64,000 nucleotides of DNA from Aurantiochytrium sp. KH105 (Eukaryota > Sar > Bigyra > Thraustochytrida > Thraustochytriidae): contig BGKB01000049.1 of NCBI GenBank assembly GCA_003116975.1, forward strand, positions 358,182 through 422,181. Reading direction: 5' to 3'. Below the pieces are notes generated by a model. It worked only from the letters and a program-made list of their open reading frames with translations. It was not told where the DNA came from and searched no databases. This document shows positions 18,970-29,724 of the stretch, one piece after another (positions within the stretch are counted from its first letter, which is position 1; each line of letters begins with the position of its first letter). The translations under genes were made by a program, and so were the position numbers.

Positions 18970-20994
18970 TTAGAGAAGGGCGTCGGGATCGTCGTCAAAG
19001 TCATCGAGAAGATCGTCGTCCAAAAGACTGTCGAGATTGGCAGAGTTGCGGAGCTCCGTGAGACCCATGAGGTCCTCAAGATAGTCTGGCTTGTTGAAAG
19101 CATGAAGAAGCATCTCGAAACCCTGAGCGGAATAGGCATCGACAACGCAGGCAGAACACGCTGTGCATTGAGGGAAGGCTTCGCCGGTGATGTTAGCGTT
19201 TGCAAAGGTGCGGAGCGAGCCGCGGACCTGGTGCGGGAGGGCGCCGAGACCGTCGAGACCCGCATGGTCATCTGCGCCATCCTCGAGTGGCGGAGCACGA
19301 TTCCCTTGCGGATGATGCAAGAGACCGACCAAGAGCTCGACAAGAACGGCGCCGGCAATCGGAGCAAGTCCTGGACGCGTCACCGTACACTGCTGATCCA
19401 AAGTACGGTCCTTCATGGAGTTTTGCGGTGCAACAACATCGTTGCAAAAGTAGCAGCCGAGACGGCGACTTGTGTCGGCGACGCCAGGGCCGTGGCCATG
19501 CCGCATCACCATGAAGGAGTCGAAGCCAAGTGCTGAATTCAGGACGAGCTTGTCGTGCTTGGCGCCCAAGAGCGACGGCAACCATCGGGACTCCCGCGTA
19601 TCCGTAAGCAGAATCACCACGTCGTGCCCCTGGACCAGGTCCTCAAGTTGCGCGACCGATGCACGCGCTTTTTCGAGCTCTGCAGGCGTGCTAACAAAGT
19701 GACCAGGCATGGGGATGTCGAGCTGCACGCCTTGGGCGTCGACGCCGGGGAGAATGGCGCGCAAGGCCTCGGCGGCAGCCTCGGCCTTGGGTCGTCCCCC
19801 GTTCGCGCAGTCCTCATGCGTAAATAGTGACTGGCGTGCTGGATTAGAGTATGACACGCGGCCATTGTCGAGCATGGTGATCTTTCGAAAGCCCCAGCCC
19901 AAGAGGCAGCGTGCGACCGAGCAGCCCAGGGTTCCGGAACCCACGAGGAAGCAGCGCGTCTGCGCAAGGCGGTCGGTGTCGAGTGAGGGGAGCGCGCGCC
20001 AGCGCATGAGCTTGAGGTTGAGATCGCTCGCTGCCTGCGAGAGCTTGGCCGGGTCAAGCTGCGCACTGAGGTCACTGAGCCGTGGACCCATTTTGCCCTG
20101 GACATTGGGCTCCCAGCCCGTTGCCGTGATGGCATCACTTCCTGACGCCGTGGTGGTCTCGGCAGCGGCGCGCAGGCGCACGACCAAAGAGGATGCGGCG
20201 TCTCGGCGAAGGCAGAGAATGGGCATTGCGTCGGCTCGCTGGGCCAAGCCTGGCAAGCGACGCGCGGCCCAAAAGGCAAAATTGCGTAGCGGCCAGCCCG
20301 TCTGCGAGGCGTGCGTGCTGGGATCCACCATACAGAGGCAGGCGAGTTCCGAGCTGTCCCGTTCGCGGGCCTCGGCAAGATTGAGAATGCGGCCCGTGGA
20401 CGCCTCGATCGCAAAAAAGCCTGCCCCGCGATGCGCAAGGGCTTCGCGGAGTGTGACCTCGCTGACAATTCCACTCGTGCTCGCGCTCGCGAGGTCTGAC
20501 AGGTGTAATCCGGCCGAGGTTGGGGAAATTGACGGAAAGCAGAACCAGTAGATGAACTTGTGCCGTTTGAGGTCTGCATATGAGATGACGCGAAAGGGTA
20601 CGAGACGCGCTGGATCTTGCTCAACTTGACCTGCGTCGATGGCGTTTAAAAGCTCGAGGCCGGAGTCGTCCAAAAGCTTGCGCTTATCGAGGTTCTTGAA
20701 GTCTTCGACGGTGTTTGCGTTGAGGAGAAGTCCGTCTGCGCGGAAAGCGTTCGGGTCTTCGCCGTGAAGTTTGTCTTGCGCGTCGTCCGAGGTGGAGGAG
20801 AGCAAGTCTTGGCCTGTGACGCGGAGGATGGGTGCCATGCCCGCTGCGCGACCTGGGGCGTACCATCCGTTGAGTTGCACGGGCGCCTCACTGAGCTTGA
20901 ACTTTTCAAGTTTGGCTTTGGCAAAGACGCCCCAGAATCCGGGATCTACCATGCTCCTGAAGCCTTCGAGAGGCACCTCTGCCGGCGACGCCAT
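18970..20994 (-). CDS. ATG7: ATG7, E1-like autophagy activating enzyme
   Basis: A 674-residue protein from the ATG at 20994 (MASPAEVPLEGFRSMVDPGF). A further 14 in-frame codons upstream look like leader. ATG7 activates ATG8 and ATG12 by adenylation and thioester formation, then passes them to ATG3 and ATG10. The N-terminal domain recognises ATG3/ATG10; the segment KLSEAPVQLNGWY is typical. The E1 adenylation domain begins with the nucleotide-binding loop GSGTLGCSVARCLLGWGFR near residue 350, followed by LDNGRVSYSNPARQSLF. The catalytic cysteine lies in DQQCTVTRPGLAPIAG near residue 534. The acidic C-terminus (DSLLDDDLLDDFDDD) fits the flexible ATG8-binding tail. The length is close to the human enzyme (about 700). 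One exon, with all key motifs intact. Confidence 0.95.
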   Translation of the reverse strand: MASPAEVPLEGFRSMVDPGFWGVFAKAKLEKFKLSEAPVQLNGWYAPGRAAGMAPILRVTGQDLLSSTSDDAQDKLHGEDPNAFRADGLLLNANTVEDFKNLDKRKLLDDSGLELLNAIDAGQVEQDPARLVPFRVISYADLKRHKFIYWFCFPSISPTSAGLHLSDLASASTSGIVSEVTLREALAHRGAGFFAIEASTGRILNLAEARERDSSELACLCMVDPSTHASQTGWPLRNFAFWAARRLPGLAQRADAMPILCLRRDAASSLVVRLRAAAETTTASGSDAITATGWEPNVQGKMGPRLSDLSAQLDPAKLSQAASDLNLKLMRWRALPSLDTDRLAQTRCFLVGSGTLGCSVARCLLGWGFRKITMLDNGRVSYSNPARQSLFTHEDCANGGRPKAEAAAEALRAILPGVDAQGVQLDIPMPGHFVSTPAELEKARASVAQLEDLVQGHDVVILLTDTRESRWLPSLLGAKHDKLVLNSALGFDSFMVMRHGHGPGVADTSRRLGCYFCNDVVAPQNSMKDRTLDQQCTVTRPGLAPIAGAVLVELLVGLLHHPQGNRAPPLEDGADDHAGLDGLGALPHQVRGSLRTFANANITGEAFPQCTACSACVVDAYSAQGFEMLLHAFNKPDYLEDLMGLTELRNSANLDSLLDDDLLDDFDDDPDALL

Positions 20995-21364
20995 GATGCT
21001 GCTGGATCCTCCTCGACCTCGTTTCGTTTTCCACACGTCGGCTCCTGCGCCGCAATCCTTGCTTGCTTGCTTGCTTCGTTTGCCTGCTACTATCCCGGCC
21101 TCTTTTTGCCCTTGCCTGCCTACGCGTCTCGCGTCCCGCCACGCGTGCCGAGCGCCCGGTGCCAGTCGCTGTTGTTCACTTTCGTTGTCGTTTTCGTTGT
21201 CGTCGTTGTCGTCGTTGTCGTCGTCGTCGTTGCGGCTCTGCTGCTGCTCTTTTTGCTTCTTTTGCGATCGTTCTTTTGCTCTTTACAAATTTGGGTTTGT
21301 TGTTCTCTCGCATGTCAGGGCTTGATAAAGGAAAAGATACTTTTCACTTTAGGATGGACGCGCG
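20995..21364. other. Short intergenic with (TCG/TTG)n tract
   Basis: The ATG7 5' flank contains (TTGC)n at 21061-21076 and a TCGTTG/TCG trinucleotide tract at about 21178-21235. No gene seen. Confidence 0.5.
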
Positions 21365-21700
21365 CTACAGCGAGCGCATGAGGAAGCCCACGGAGAGGCA
21401 GAGGCCCATGAAGGCGCCGGCGCTGAGCGCCTGGGGCCCGGCGTGGCGCGTCTGCAGCACGTAGGCGGAAGTGCCGATGACCTGGCCAAAGAGGTAGCCG
21501 TAGCCAGCGTTGGCAATGACGGCTTCGCGATGCCGCTTCTTCTGCTCCGCCTCGTACTTTTGATACCTGTGCGGTGCGAGCAGAAAAGCACGTCAGCTGC
21601 AAGGTCCCCGAACGATCCTCTCCATGCGCGAGGCGCGAACGTACCAGTCCGGGTCGTAGTCCACTGATGTGCTATCGTCGTCGTTCTGCGAAGACCACAT
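21365..21700 (-). CDS. Small two-exon membrane protein, 85 residues
   Basis: Exon 1 is 21645-21700 (MWSSQNDDDSTSVDYDPDW), the intron 21567-21644 (GTACGT...CACAG) and exon 2 21365-21566, ending in TAG. The joined protein has an acidic N-terminus, a charged helix (YQKYEAEQKKRHREAV) and two hydrophobic segments, about residues 37-55 (IANAGYGYLFGQVIGTSAYV) and 66-82 (ALSAGAFMGLCLSVGFL), separated by a short polar turn. This is a typical hairpin two-transmembrane organisation of a small organelle membrane protein. Splicing joins TG|G so that Trp19 is completed exactly at the junction, and without it neither half has a sensible frame. I do not recognise the family. Confidence 0.7.
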
Positions 21701-22195
21701 GGTTCAAGCGCTTGCCTGCTTGCGTGCGCTTTCCGTGCGTGCGCGCGGGCGTGCTCGCGTGCGTGCGTGCGTATGTGCCTGCGTGCGTGCTTGCGTGCGT
21801 GCTCGCGTCTGCCTTACGCACTGCGTCCCGCGTAGACCTGCTGCGCTGCTGCGCGCTCTGTCCTCTAGACCAGGCGAAGAATCGGGATTTGGCTGGCAGT
21901 GGTTGACTGTGTCTTTATCGATCGAAAATCAAAGTATAGTACTGGGTCTACCTTCGCACCTCATCTTGTCGTTTCGATCGAGCAGCTACAGGTGCATGGC
22001 ATGCCCATCTTGAAGTAGAGCATTCGAGACCCAGGAACTTGCGGAAACCTGCGTCCCCAGGTAGATTCCAATCGAGTTCTCAGGCCTCACCCACATGGAC
22101 TGTGAAGCGGGGGTTGTTCTCAGTGTAGTGGTCGAACGCCATTGTAGCCCTCCTGGTTGGCATGAGCTGCTGCCTTTTACAGATTTTTGCAAGAA
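21701..22195. other. Intergenic, no supported gene
   Basis: Contains a GTGC/GCGT-rich tract at about 21720-21810 (5' flank of the small membrane-protein gene) and then ordinary sequence up to the ARF-like tandem duplication. No gene seen. Confidence 0.45.
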
Positions 22196-22399
22196 GCGGA
22201 AGAGTTGCCATTTAACCTATGGCCTGGGAAAAGGAAAATCAGAAACGAGCAAGAAGAAAGGCGCCTACCCACCGCATACAGAGGTCATAATTTGTGGTTT
22301 GATCGGGTTTGATCGGTTCTAAAAAAACAATGACAAGACGGAAGGGAGCATGATTGTCATGAACCGTTTTCATCATTCTTTAGGTTTATGCCATGGTTG

Positions 22400-22963
22400 T
22401 CAGGATTTTGTTGCATTCTGAGCAACCGCTTTACCAACCCAGTCCAAGCCTTCGAAAAGACCGTCGCCCGACGTTGCACAGGAGGACTGAATGAACCAGT
22501 TGTGGCCTCGAATGCTGTGAAGGTCGAGCTTGACGGCTAGCTCTGGAGCAGTCATAGCGTGGGGAAGGTCTTGTTTGTTGGCCAAAACGAGCACGGGGGC
22601 ACCACGAAGTTCGTCCTCGACCATAAGTTTGTGAAGTTCTTCGCGAGCTTGCTCGACTCGTTCTCGGTCGTTGCTGTCAATGACAAAGACAATGGCGTTG
22701 GTATTGGCAAAGTAGTACCTCCAAAGCGCACGGGGACCGCCGATATCCCACACGGTAAAGTTGATGTTTTGGTACTGGACAGTCTCCACATTGAAGCCAA
22801 TCGTAGGGATCGTGGTGACGACTTCGCCGAGCTTGAGTCTATACAGCACTGTAGTTTTGCCTGCAGCGTCGAGACCTACCATTAAAAGTCTTGCTTCGGT
22901 CGTGAAATACGACGCCCATTGCGCCATCATCTTGTCCATGAATACCGAGGGAAGAGCACCCAT
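22400..22963 (-). CDS. ARF-family GTPase, tandem copy A, altered switch II
   Basis: An intronless 187-residue protein starting [11 protein letters not shown], with Gly2 for N-myristoylation. The P-loop GLDAAGKT, switch I ([10 protein letters not shown]) and NKQD base-recognition motif are intact. The WDxGGQ motif is damaged: the tandem sister reads [10 protein letters not shown], whereas this copy reads GGPRALW, because twelve bases (22733-22738 region) were replaced by three. This removes the glutamine that positions water for GTP hydrolysis in ARFs (Gln71 of ARF1) and shortens switch II by three residues. It might be a constitutively GTP-bound, dead or decaying copy. ARF proteins recruit coats and tethers to Golgi or endosomal membranes. 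The long upstream open frame to 23143 includes a poly-Phe run and is not used. Confidence 0.85.
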   Translation of the reverse strand: MGALPSVFMDKMMAQWASYFTTEARLLMVGLDAAGKTTVLYRLKLGEVVTTIPTIGFNVETVQYQNINFTVWDIGGPRALWRYYFANTNAIVFVIDSNDRERVEQAREELHKLMVEDELRGAPVLVLANKQDLPHAMTAPELAVKLDLHSIRGHNWFIQSSCATSGDGLFEGLDWVGKAVAQNATKS

Positions 22964-23136
22964 TGTGAGTCCGGCCGAATACAAGTCTGAACTTTGATAC
23001 CTTGAAGACTGCGATGGTATACGCGGAAAAGATGATTGATTACGCGAAAAAGTTTGTAGATTGCTCTGCTCTGCTCTGTGACGTGACGTGACGTGGTGAG
23101 GGGAAAAAAAAAAAAAAAAAAAGAAGAGAGAAGCGG

Positions 23137-23150
23137 TGACCACGTGGTCA
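23137..23150. promoter_or_regulatory. 14-bp palindrome with G-box core
   Basis: TGACCACGTGGTCA is a perfect palindrome with a CACGTG core, 174 bp upstream of the copy A start codon. CACGTG is the classic bHLH/bZIP site. The role here is inferred. Confidence 0.55.
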
Positions 23151-23628
23151 TTGCAGATTGGCTGGCATTGCGATTTTCAAGCTTAAAGTAGGCACTCTTT
23201 TGTCTTCAAGAGGTCGAGCAGACCCACGTGGTCAGCCAAACGCCCGTTCTTTGTTCTTATTGTTCTTATTTTATTTTTTATTTGCCACCATTGCAAAGTT
23301 TGCAGTCATTCATGTTTGAAACAAATGCCAAGCACTTGAAGTCAATCCAGTCCAACTCAATCTGGTTTCTGAAAAAAGTAGAAAAAATGTATGCAGTATA
23401 CTCTGCAAAAGGCAAAATCTCGCTTTGGAAGAGGTGCCATTTGAAGTATGGCCTGGTAAAAGGAAAATCAGAAATGAGCAAGAAGGAAGGCGCCTACCCA
23501 CCGCATACAGAGGTCATAATTTGTGGTTTGATCGGGTTTGATCGGTTCTAAAAAAGCAATGACAAGACGGAAGGGAGCATGATTGTCATGAACCGTTTTC
23601 ATCATTCTTTAGGTTTATGCCATGGTTG

Positions 23629-24201
23629 TCAGGATTTTGTTGCATTTTGAGCAACCGCTTTACCAACCCAGTCCAAGCCTTCGAAAAGACCGTCGCCCGA
23701 CGTTGCACAGGAGGACTGAATGAACCAGTTGTGGCCTCGAATGCTGTGAAGGTCGAGCTTGTCGGCGAGCTCTGCAGCAGTCATAGCGTGGGGAAGGTCT
23801 TGTTTGTTGGCCAAAACGAGCACGGCGGCACCACGAAGTTCGTCCTCGACCATAAGTTTGTGAAGTTCTTCGCGAGCTTGCTCGACCCGATCTCGGTCGT
23901 TGCTGTCAATGACAAAGACGATGGCGTTGGTATTGGCAAAGTAGTACCTCCAAAGCGCACGGATTTTGTTCTGACCGCCGATATCCCACACGGTAAAGTT
24001 GATGTTTTGGTACTGGACAGTCTCCACGTTGAAGCCAATCGTAGGGATCGTGGTGACGACTTCGCCGAGCTTGAGTCTATACAACACTGTAGTTTTGCCT
24101 GCAGCGTCGAGACCTACCATTAAAAGTCTTACTTCGGTCGTAAAATACGACGCCCATTGCGCCATCATCTTGTCCATGAATACCGAGGGAAGAGCACCCA
24201 T
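23629..24201 (-). CDS. ARF-family GTPase, tandem copy B, intact
   Basis: An intronless 190-residue protein, [20 protein letters not shown] at the N-terminus (Gly2 myristoylation site, amphipathic helix). All G motifs are present: [31 protein letters not shown] with the catalytic Gln, NKQDLPHAM and the SCATSG loop. It is more divergent from ARF1 than the two spliced ARF1 genes in this window (for example WRYYFANTN for WRHYYQNTQ). The absence of the two introns shared by those genes suggests origin by retrocopy or intron loss. The chosen ATG at 24201 follows ARF length; 17 extra in-frame upstream codons look like leader. Confidence 0.93.
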   Translation of the reverse strand: MGALPSVFMDKMMAQWASYFTTEVRLLMVGLDAAGKTTVLYRLKLGEVVTTIPTIGFNVETVQYQNINFTVWDIGGQNKIRALWRYYFANTNAIVFVIDSNDRDRVEQAREELHKLMVEDELRGAAVLVLANKQDLPHAMTAAELADKLDLHSIRGHNWFIQSSCATSGDGLFEGLDWVGKAVAQNATKS

Positions 24202-24524
24202 TGTGAGCTCGGCCGTATACAAGTCTGAACTTTGATACCCTGAAGACTGCAATGGTATACGCGGAAAAGACGATTGATTGCGCGAAAAAGAGGTTGTAGA
24301 TTTGCTTCTCTCCGTCGTGGCAACTTGGTTCTCGCTCTGTTGCTCTGCTCTACTCTGCTCTGCTCTGCTCTTGGCTGTGAACAGAGAGAAGCACGTCTAC
24401 CACATTGACAGTGAACTAAGGGAAAAGTCAGACGTGGCCCTCTGGCCTTCTTTCGCGGGAATGACGTGGTCATGAAAATGACGTGGTGAGAAAAAAAAAA
24501 AAAAAAGGAAAAGAGAGAAGCGGT

Positions 24525-24536
24525 GACCACGTGGTC
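24525..24536. promoter_or_regulatory. 12-bp palindrome with G-box core
   Basis: GACCACGTGGTC, a perfect palindrome in the 5' flank of copy B, in the same relative place as the one at 23137-23150. An overlapping half-site motif GACGTGGT occurs twice at about 24463-24487. Confidence 0.55.
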
Positions 24537-24607
24537 GTAGCAGATTGGCTGGCATTGCGATTTACAAGATTGAAGTAGGCACTCTTTTGCCTTCCAGAGG
24601 TTGGGCA

Positions 24608-24619
24608 GACCACGTGGTC
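24608..24619. promoter_or_regulatory. Second 12-bp G-box palindrome
   Basis: Another GACCACGTGGTC, 72 bp from the end of the previous palindrome. The matching position in unit A (about 23222) reads CCCACGTGGTC, one base short of a full palindrome. Confidence 0.5.
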
Positions 24620-24889
24620 AGCCAAACGCCCGGTCTTTTTTCTTTTTGTTCTTATCTTTTCATTATAAATTCTGTTTGCCACCGTCATCCATGTTTGAAA
24701 CGAATGCCAAGCACTTGAAGTCAATCCAGTCCAATCCAATCTGGTATTTGAAAAAAGTAGAAAAAAAGTATACAGTATACTCTGCAAAAGGCAAAATCTC
24801 GCTTTTAGGTTTGTCTCATTCTTTTTTTTCGTAGGGTTGACGGAACGAGGCCGCGCGCGTATGGAATCTGATCTGCTGGAAAGAAACGC

Positions 24890-27631
<2,742 letters not shown>

Positions 27632-29572
27632 ATGGCGGACCTCGACGCCTCGGTCGTGGTCATTTCGTCGTCGGCGTCCGCGTCGTCTGCGCCGTCGACG
27701 CCGGAGCGCGAGGCTCGAGAGTCTGGCAGCAAGTCTGCCTCGGAGCGCGGCAACGCGGACGCCAACCCGGAAGGGAAACTTGATGACGAGGACGAGCCCA
27801 AGCACCTCGTGCTCGTGGCCAAGGGCAAGCGGCGCGAAGAGTACCGATTCGTAATCGCTGGCACGGGCGTGGTGCTTGGCAGAGGCAAGCTACTGCCGGA
27901 GCGAGGACCTGCTGACAAGAAACTCACCATTCCTGACCCAGAGGTCTCGCGCAAGCACCTCCGCTTGTGGGTCGCCGACGCTACCGACGTCTCGGGTGAA
28001 AAGGAGGCGAAAAAGAACGAGAGCGCTGACACCGCACCGCGCTGGCAGGCCGAGGACCTTGGCAGCTTGAATGGATCAACCCTGAATGGCCGCGAGTTCT
28101 CGCAAAAGGATTCCTCGCAAACTGTGCGCGTCGGGGACATTCTCGGGGTTGGCTCGTGGACCTTTGTAATCGATAAGTGTGGGTGCAAAACGTGTAGCGA
28201 GGGCGGCACGAGCCCGGCTCTCGAAACGCAGCCTCAAGCTCCGCGCCTTGATCGTTGTCTTGCCTGTGCACAGGACATTTCAGGCGAGAGTCTCGCTGCT
28301 CAAAATGAACATCTCAAGAGTTGTCTTGCTGCCAACCCGAGCTCGGAAAATCGCGCCCAGGACGCCAACGTACAGGCCACTGCGCGGAAACGTAGAATCC
28401 CCTCGGGCGGGCGGGCACCTCGCGAAAAGAGAGTCTACCCTCCCGGATCGACGGTAACGCGACCCTCGACGGCGCGCAAGCAGGTGAAACCATTGCTGCT
28501 GACCGGATCTCTTCCTTCGAGCATGACCGACGTGCGCCGACGGCTGGATCTTGTTGATGCGCGTATTCTCGAGCTACAAATGTATCGCTCAAGGCTTGCT
28601 GATTATCTTGTCGAGGCCCAGGCGCTGCAAGATGCGCTCCAGGACTCGGGCTCGGACACGGCTGCTGAATCGAATGAGAGCGCAGAGGCCCAGCCTGCAG
28701 ATGTCTCGATTGTTGCGGCCTTGTCACGGCCGTTGCCCAACCTTGTGCTTTCACCATCCTCGTCTTCGTCCTTTTCCCCATCGTGTTCACCCGTGCCGGA
28801 TGTTCATCGCCCCGCGCCTGGAGCGAGTCGTCATCTCGATACGTTGCCAGTGACCACCGGGGCAGAAACAATGCGCAAAGCACCTGGAAAATCGCGCGTG
28901 AGCATGGTGGTTCTAGACGACGACGACGACGACGACGAAGACAATGACGAGGAAGAGGAAGAGGAAGAGGAGGAAGGTATGGACCAAGAAAAGAAGACGG
29001 ACTCCAGAACTAGCGCCTCGCTTTGGACCGTGACCTCCCAGTGTGCAAGTACTGCTGGAGGCCCTTCGCCGACGCGATTCCGCACATCCCTTCTTTCGGC
29101 CGTGGCAAAGTCTCCGCGTGCGTGCGGGCCTGCATTGTTACCCTCGTCGACATCATCATCGTCGTTGTCAGACTTGGAGCTGGCCACGATTCCGAGTGGC
29201 GATTTGCGGCGCGCGCTCAAGGAGGCAGGCGTGCCAATGGCCGCGTCTCGAAAAGACATGGAGAGCGAGGTGCGCCAGGTTTTGGAACGCGCGAAAAATG
29301 TGTCGAACGTTTCGGCAGCGACGGACGCAACTGTCTCGCAAGCGAACTTGGAGGGCCTCACAGGCGCTGCGCGAGAGCAGGCGCTCAATTTGGCCATTTG
29401 CCAGGCCATCTCTCAGTCATTGCGCAATGAGCGGCTCTACGAAAACATGTTGATGAACAAGTGCGTGCACCTGTCGGCTGTGCAGGCTGCGCTCAAAGAT
29501 TCGGGCATTACGGTAGCGCGTGCTCGACTTGCACATTTTTTGGACCATCATGGTGTAATCTTCAAGCAGTAG
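27632..29572 (+). CDS. SLX4: SLX4-like nuclease scaffold with an N-terminal FHA domain
   Basis: A 646-residue protein from the first ATG of the frame at 27632; in-frame codons from 27593 lack an ATG. FHA domain, about residues 69-182: VLGRGKL, the PEVSRKHLRL phosphopeptide-binding core, SLNGSTLNG and VGDILGVGSWTFVI. A CX2C...HX3C zinc finger follows at about 205-230 (CLACAQDISGESL...NEHLKSCL), matching the UBZ4 ubiquitin-binding type found in SLX4 and RAD18. Then a coiled helix, poly-Ser, an acidic run (about 428-450) and a SAP-like helix pair near 515-552 (DLRRALKEAGVPM). The C-terminus (LYENMLMNKCVHLSAVQAALKDSGI... ending FLDHHGVIFKQ) matches the SLX1-binding conserved domain of SLX4. SLX4 activates the SLX1 resolvase and scaffolds repair nucleases. 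The FHA fusion is unusual. Confidence 0.75.
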   Translation: MADLDASVVVISSSASASSAPSTPEREARESGSKSASERGNADANPEGKLDDEDEPKHLVLVAKGKRREEYRFVIAGTGVVLGRGKLLPERGPADKKLTIPDPEVSRKHLRLWVADATDVSGEKEAKKNESADTAPRWQAEDLGSLNGSTLNGREFSQKDSSQTVRVGDILGVGSWTFVIDKCGCKTCSEGGTSPALETQPQAPRLDRCLACAQDISGESLAAQNEHLKSCLAANPSSENRAQDANVQATARKRRIPSGGRAPREKRVYPPGSTVTRPSTARKQVKPLLLTGSLPSSMTDVRRRLDLVDARILELQMYRSRLADYLVEAQALQDALQDSGSDTAAESNESAEAQPADVSIVAALSRPLPNLVLSPSSSSSFSPSCSPVPDVHRPAPGASRHLDTLPVTTGAETMRKAPGKSRVSMVVLDDDDDDDEDNDEEEEEEEEEGMDQEKKTDSRTSASLWTVTSQCASTAGGPSPTRFRTSLLSAVAKSPRACGPALLPSSTSSSSLSDLELATIPSGDLRRALKEAGVPMAASRKDMESEVRQVLERAKNVSNVSAATDATVSQANLEGLTGAAREQALNLAICQAISQSLRNERLYENMLMNKCVHLSAVQAALKDSGITVARARLAHFLDHHGVIFKQ

Positions 29573-29724
29573 GCCTCATCGGAAACTACGAATCAAGCAC
29601 ACTCTATTTATTCGAAATGGTGAACCAAAAAAAGGGTAGATTATGAAGGAGCAGCCAGGGAAAAAAAAAAAAAGGAAGAGTAAAGAAAAGCAAAAGAATT
29701 GAAATGCACATTTTGTTGACTGTA

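Larger units (their letters stand above)
22196..23424. repeat. Tandem duplication unit A (ARF-like gene plus flanks)
   Basis: The unit includes about 200 bp of 3' flank, the ARF-like gene and about 460 bp of 5' flank. It aligns to 23425-24804 with an offset of 1229 bp across the 3' flank and most of the gene, and 1238 bp after a 9-bp difference inside the coding region. Flank identity is very high, so the duplication is recent. Confidence 0.85.
23425..24804. repeat. Tandem duplication unit B (ARF-like gene plus flanks)
   Basis: Second copy of the unit described at 22196-23424. It carries about 130 bp of extra sequence upstream of its gene (around 24345-24490, including CTCTG repeats and a second GACGTGG motif). 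Confidence 0.85.
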
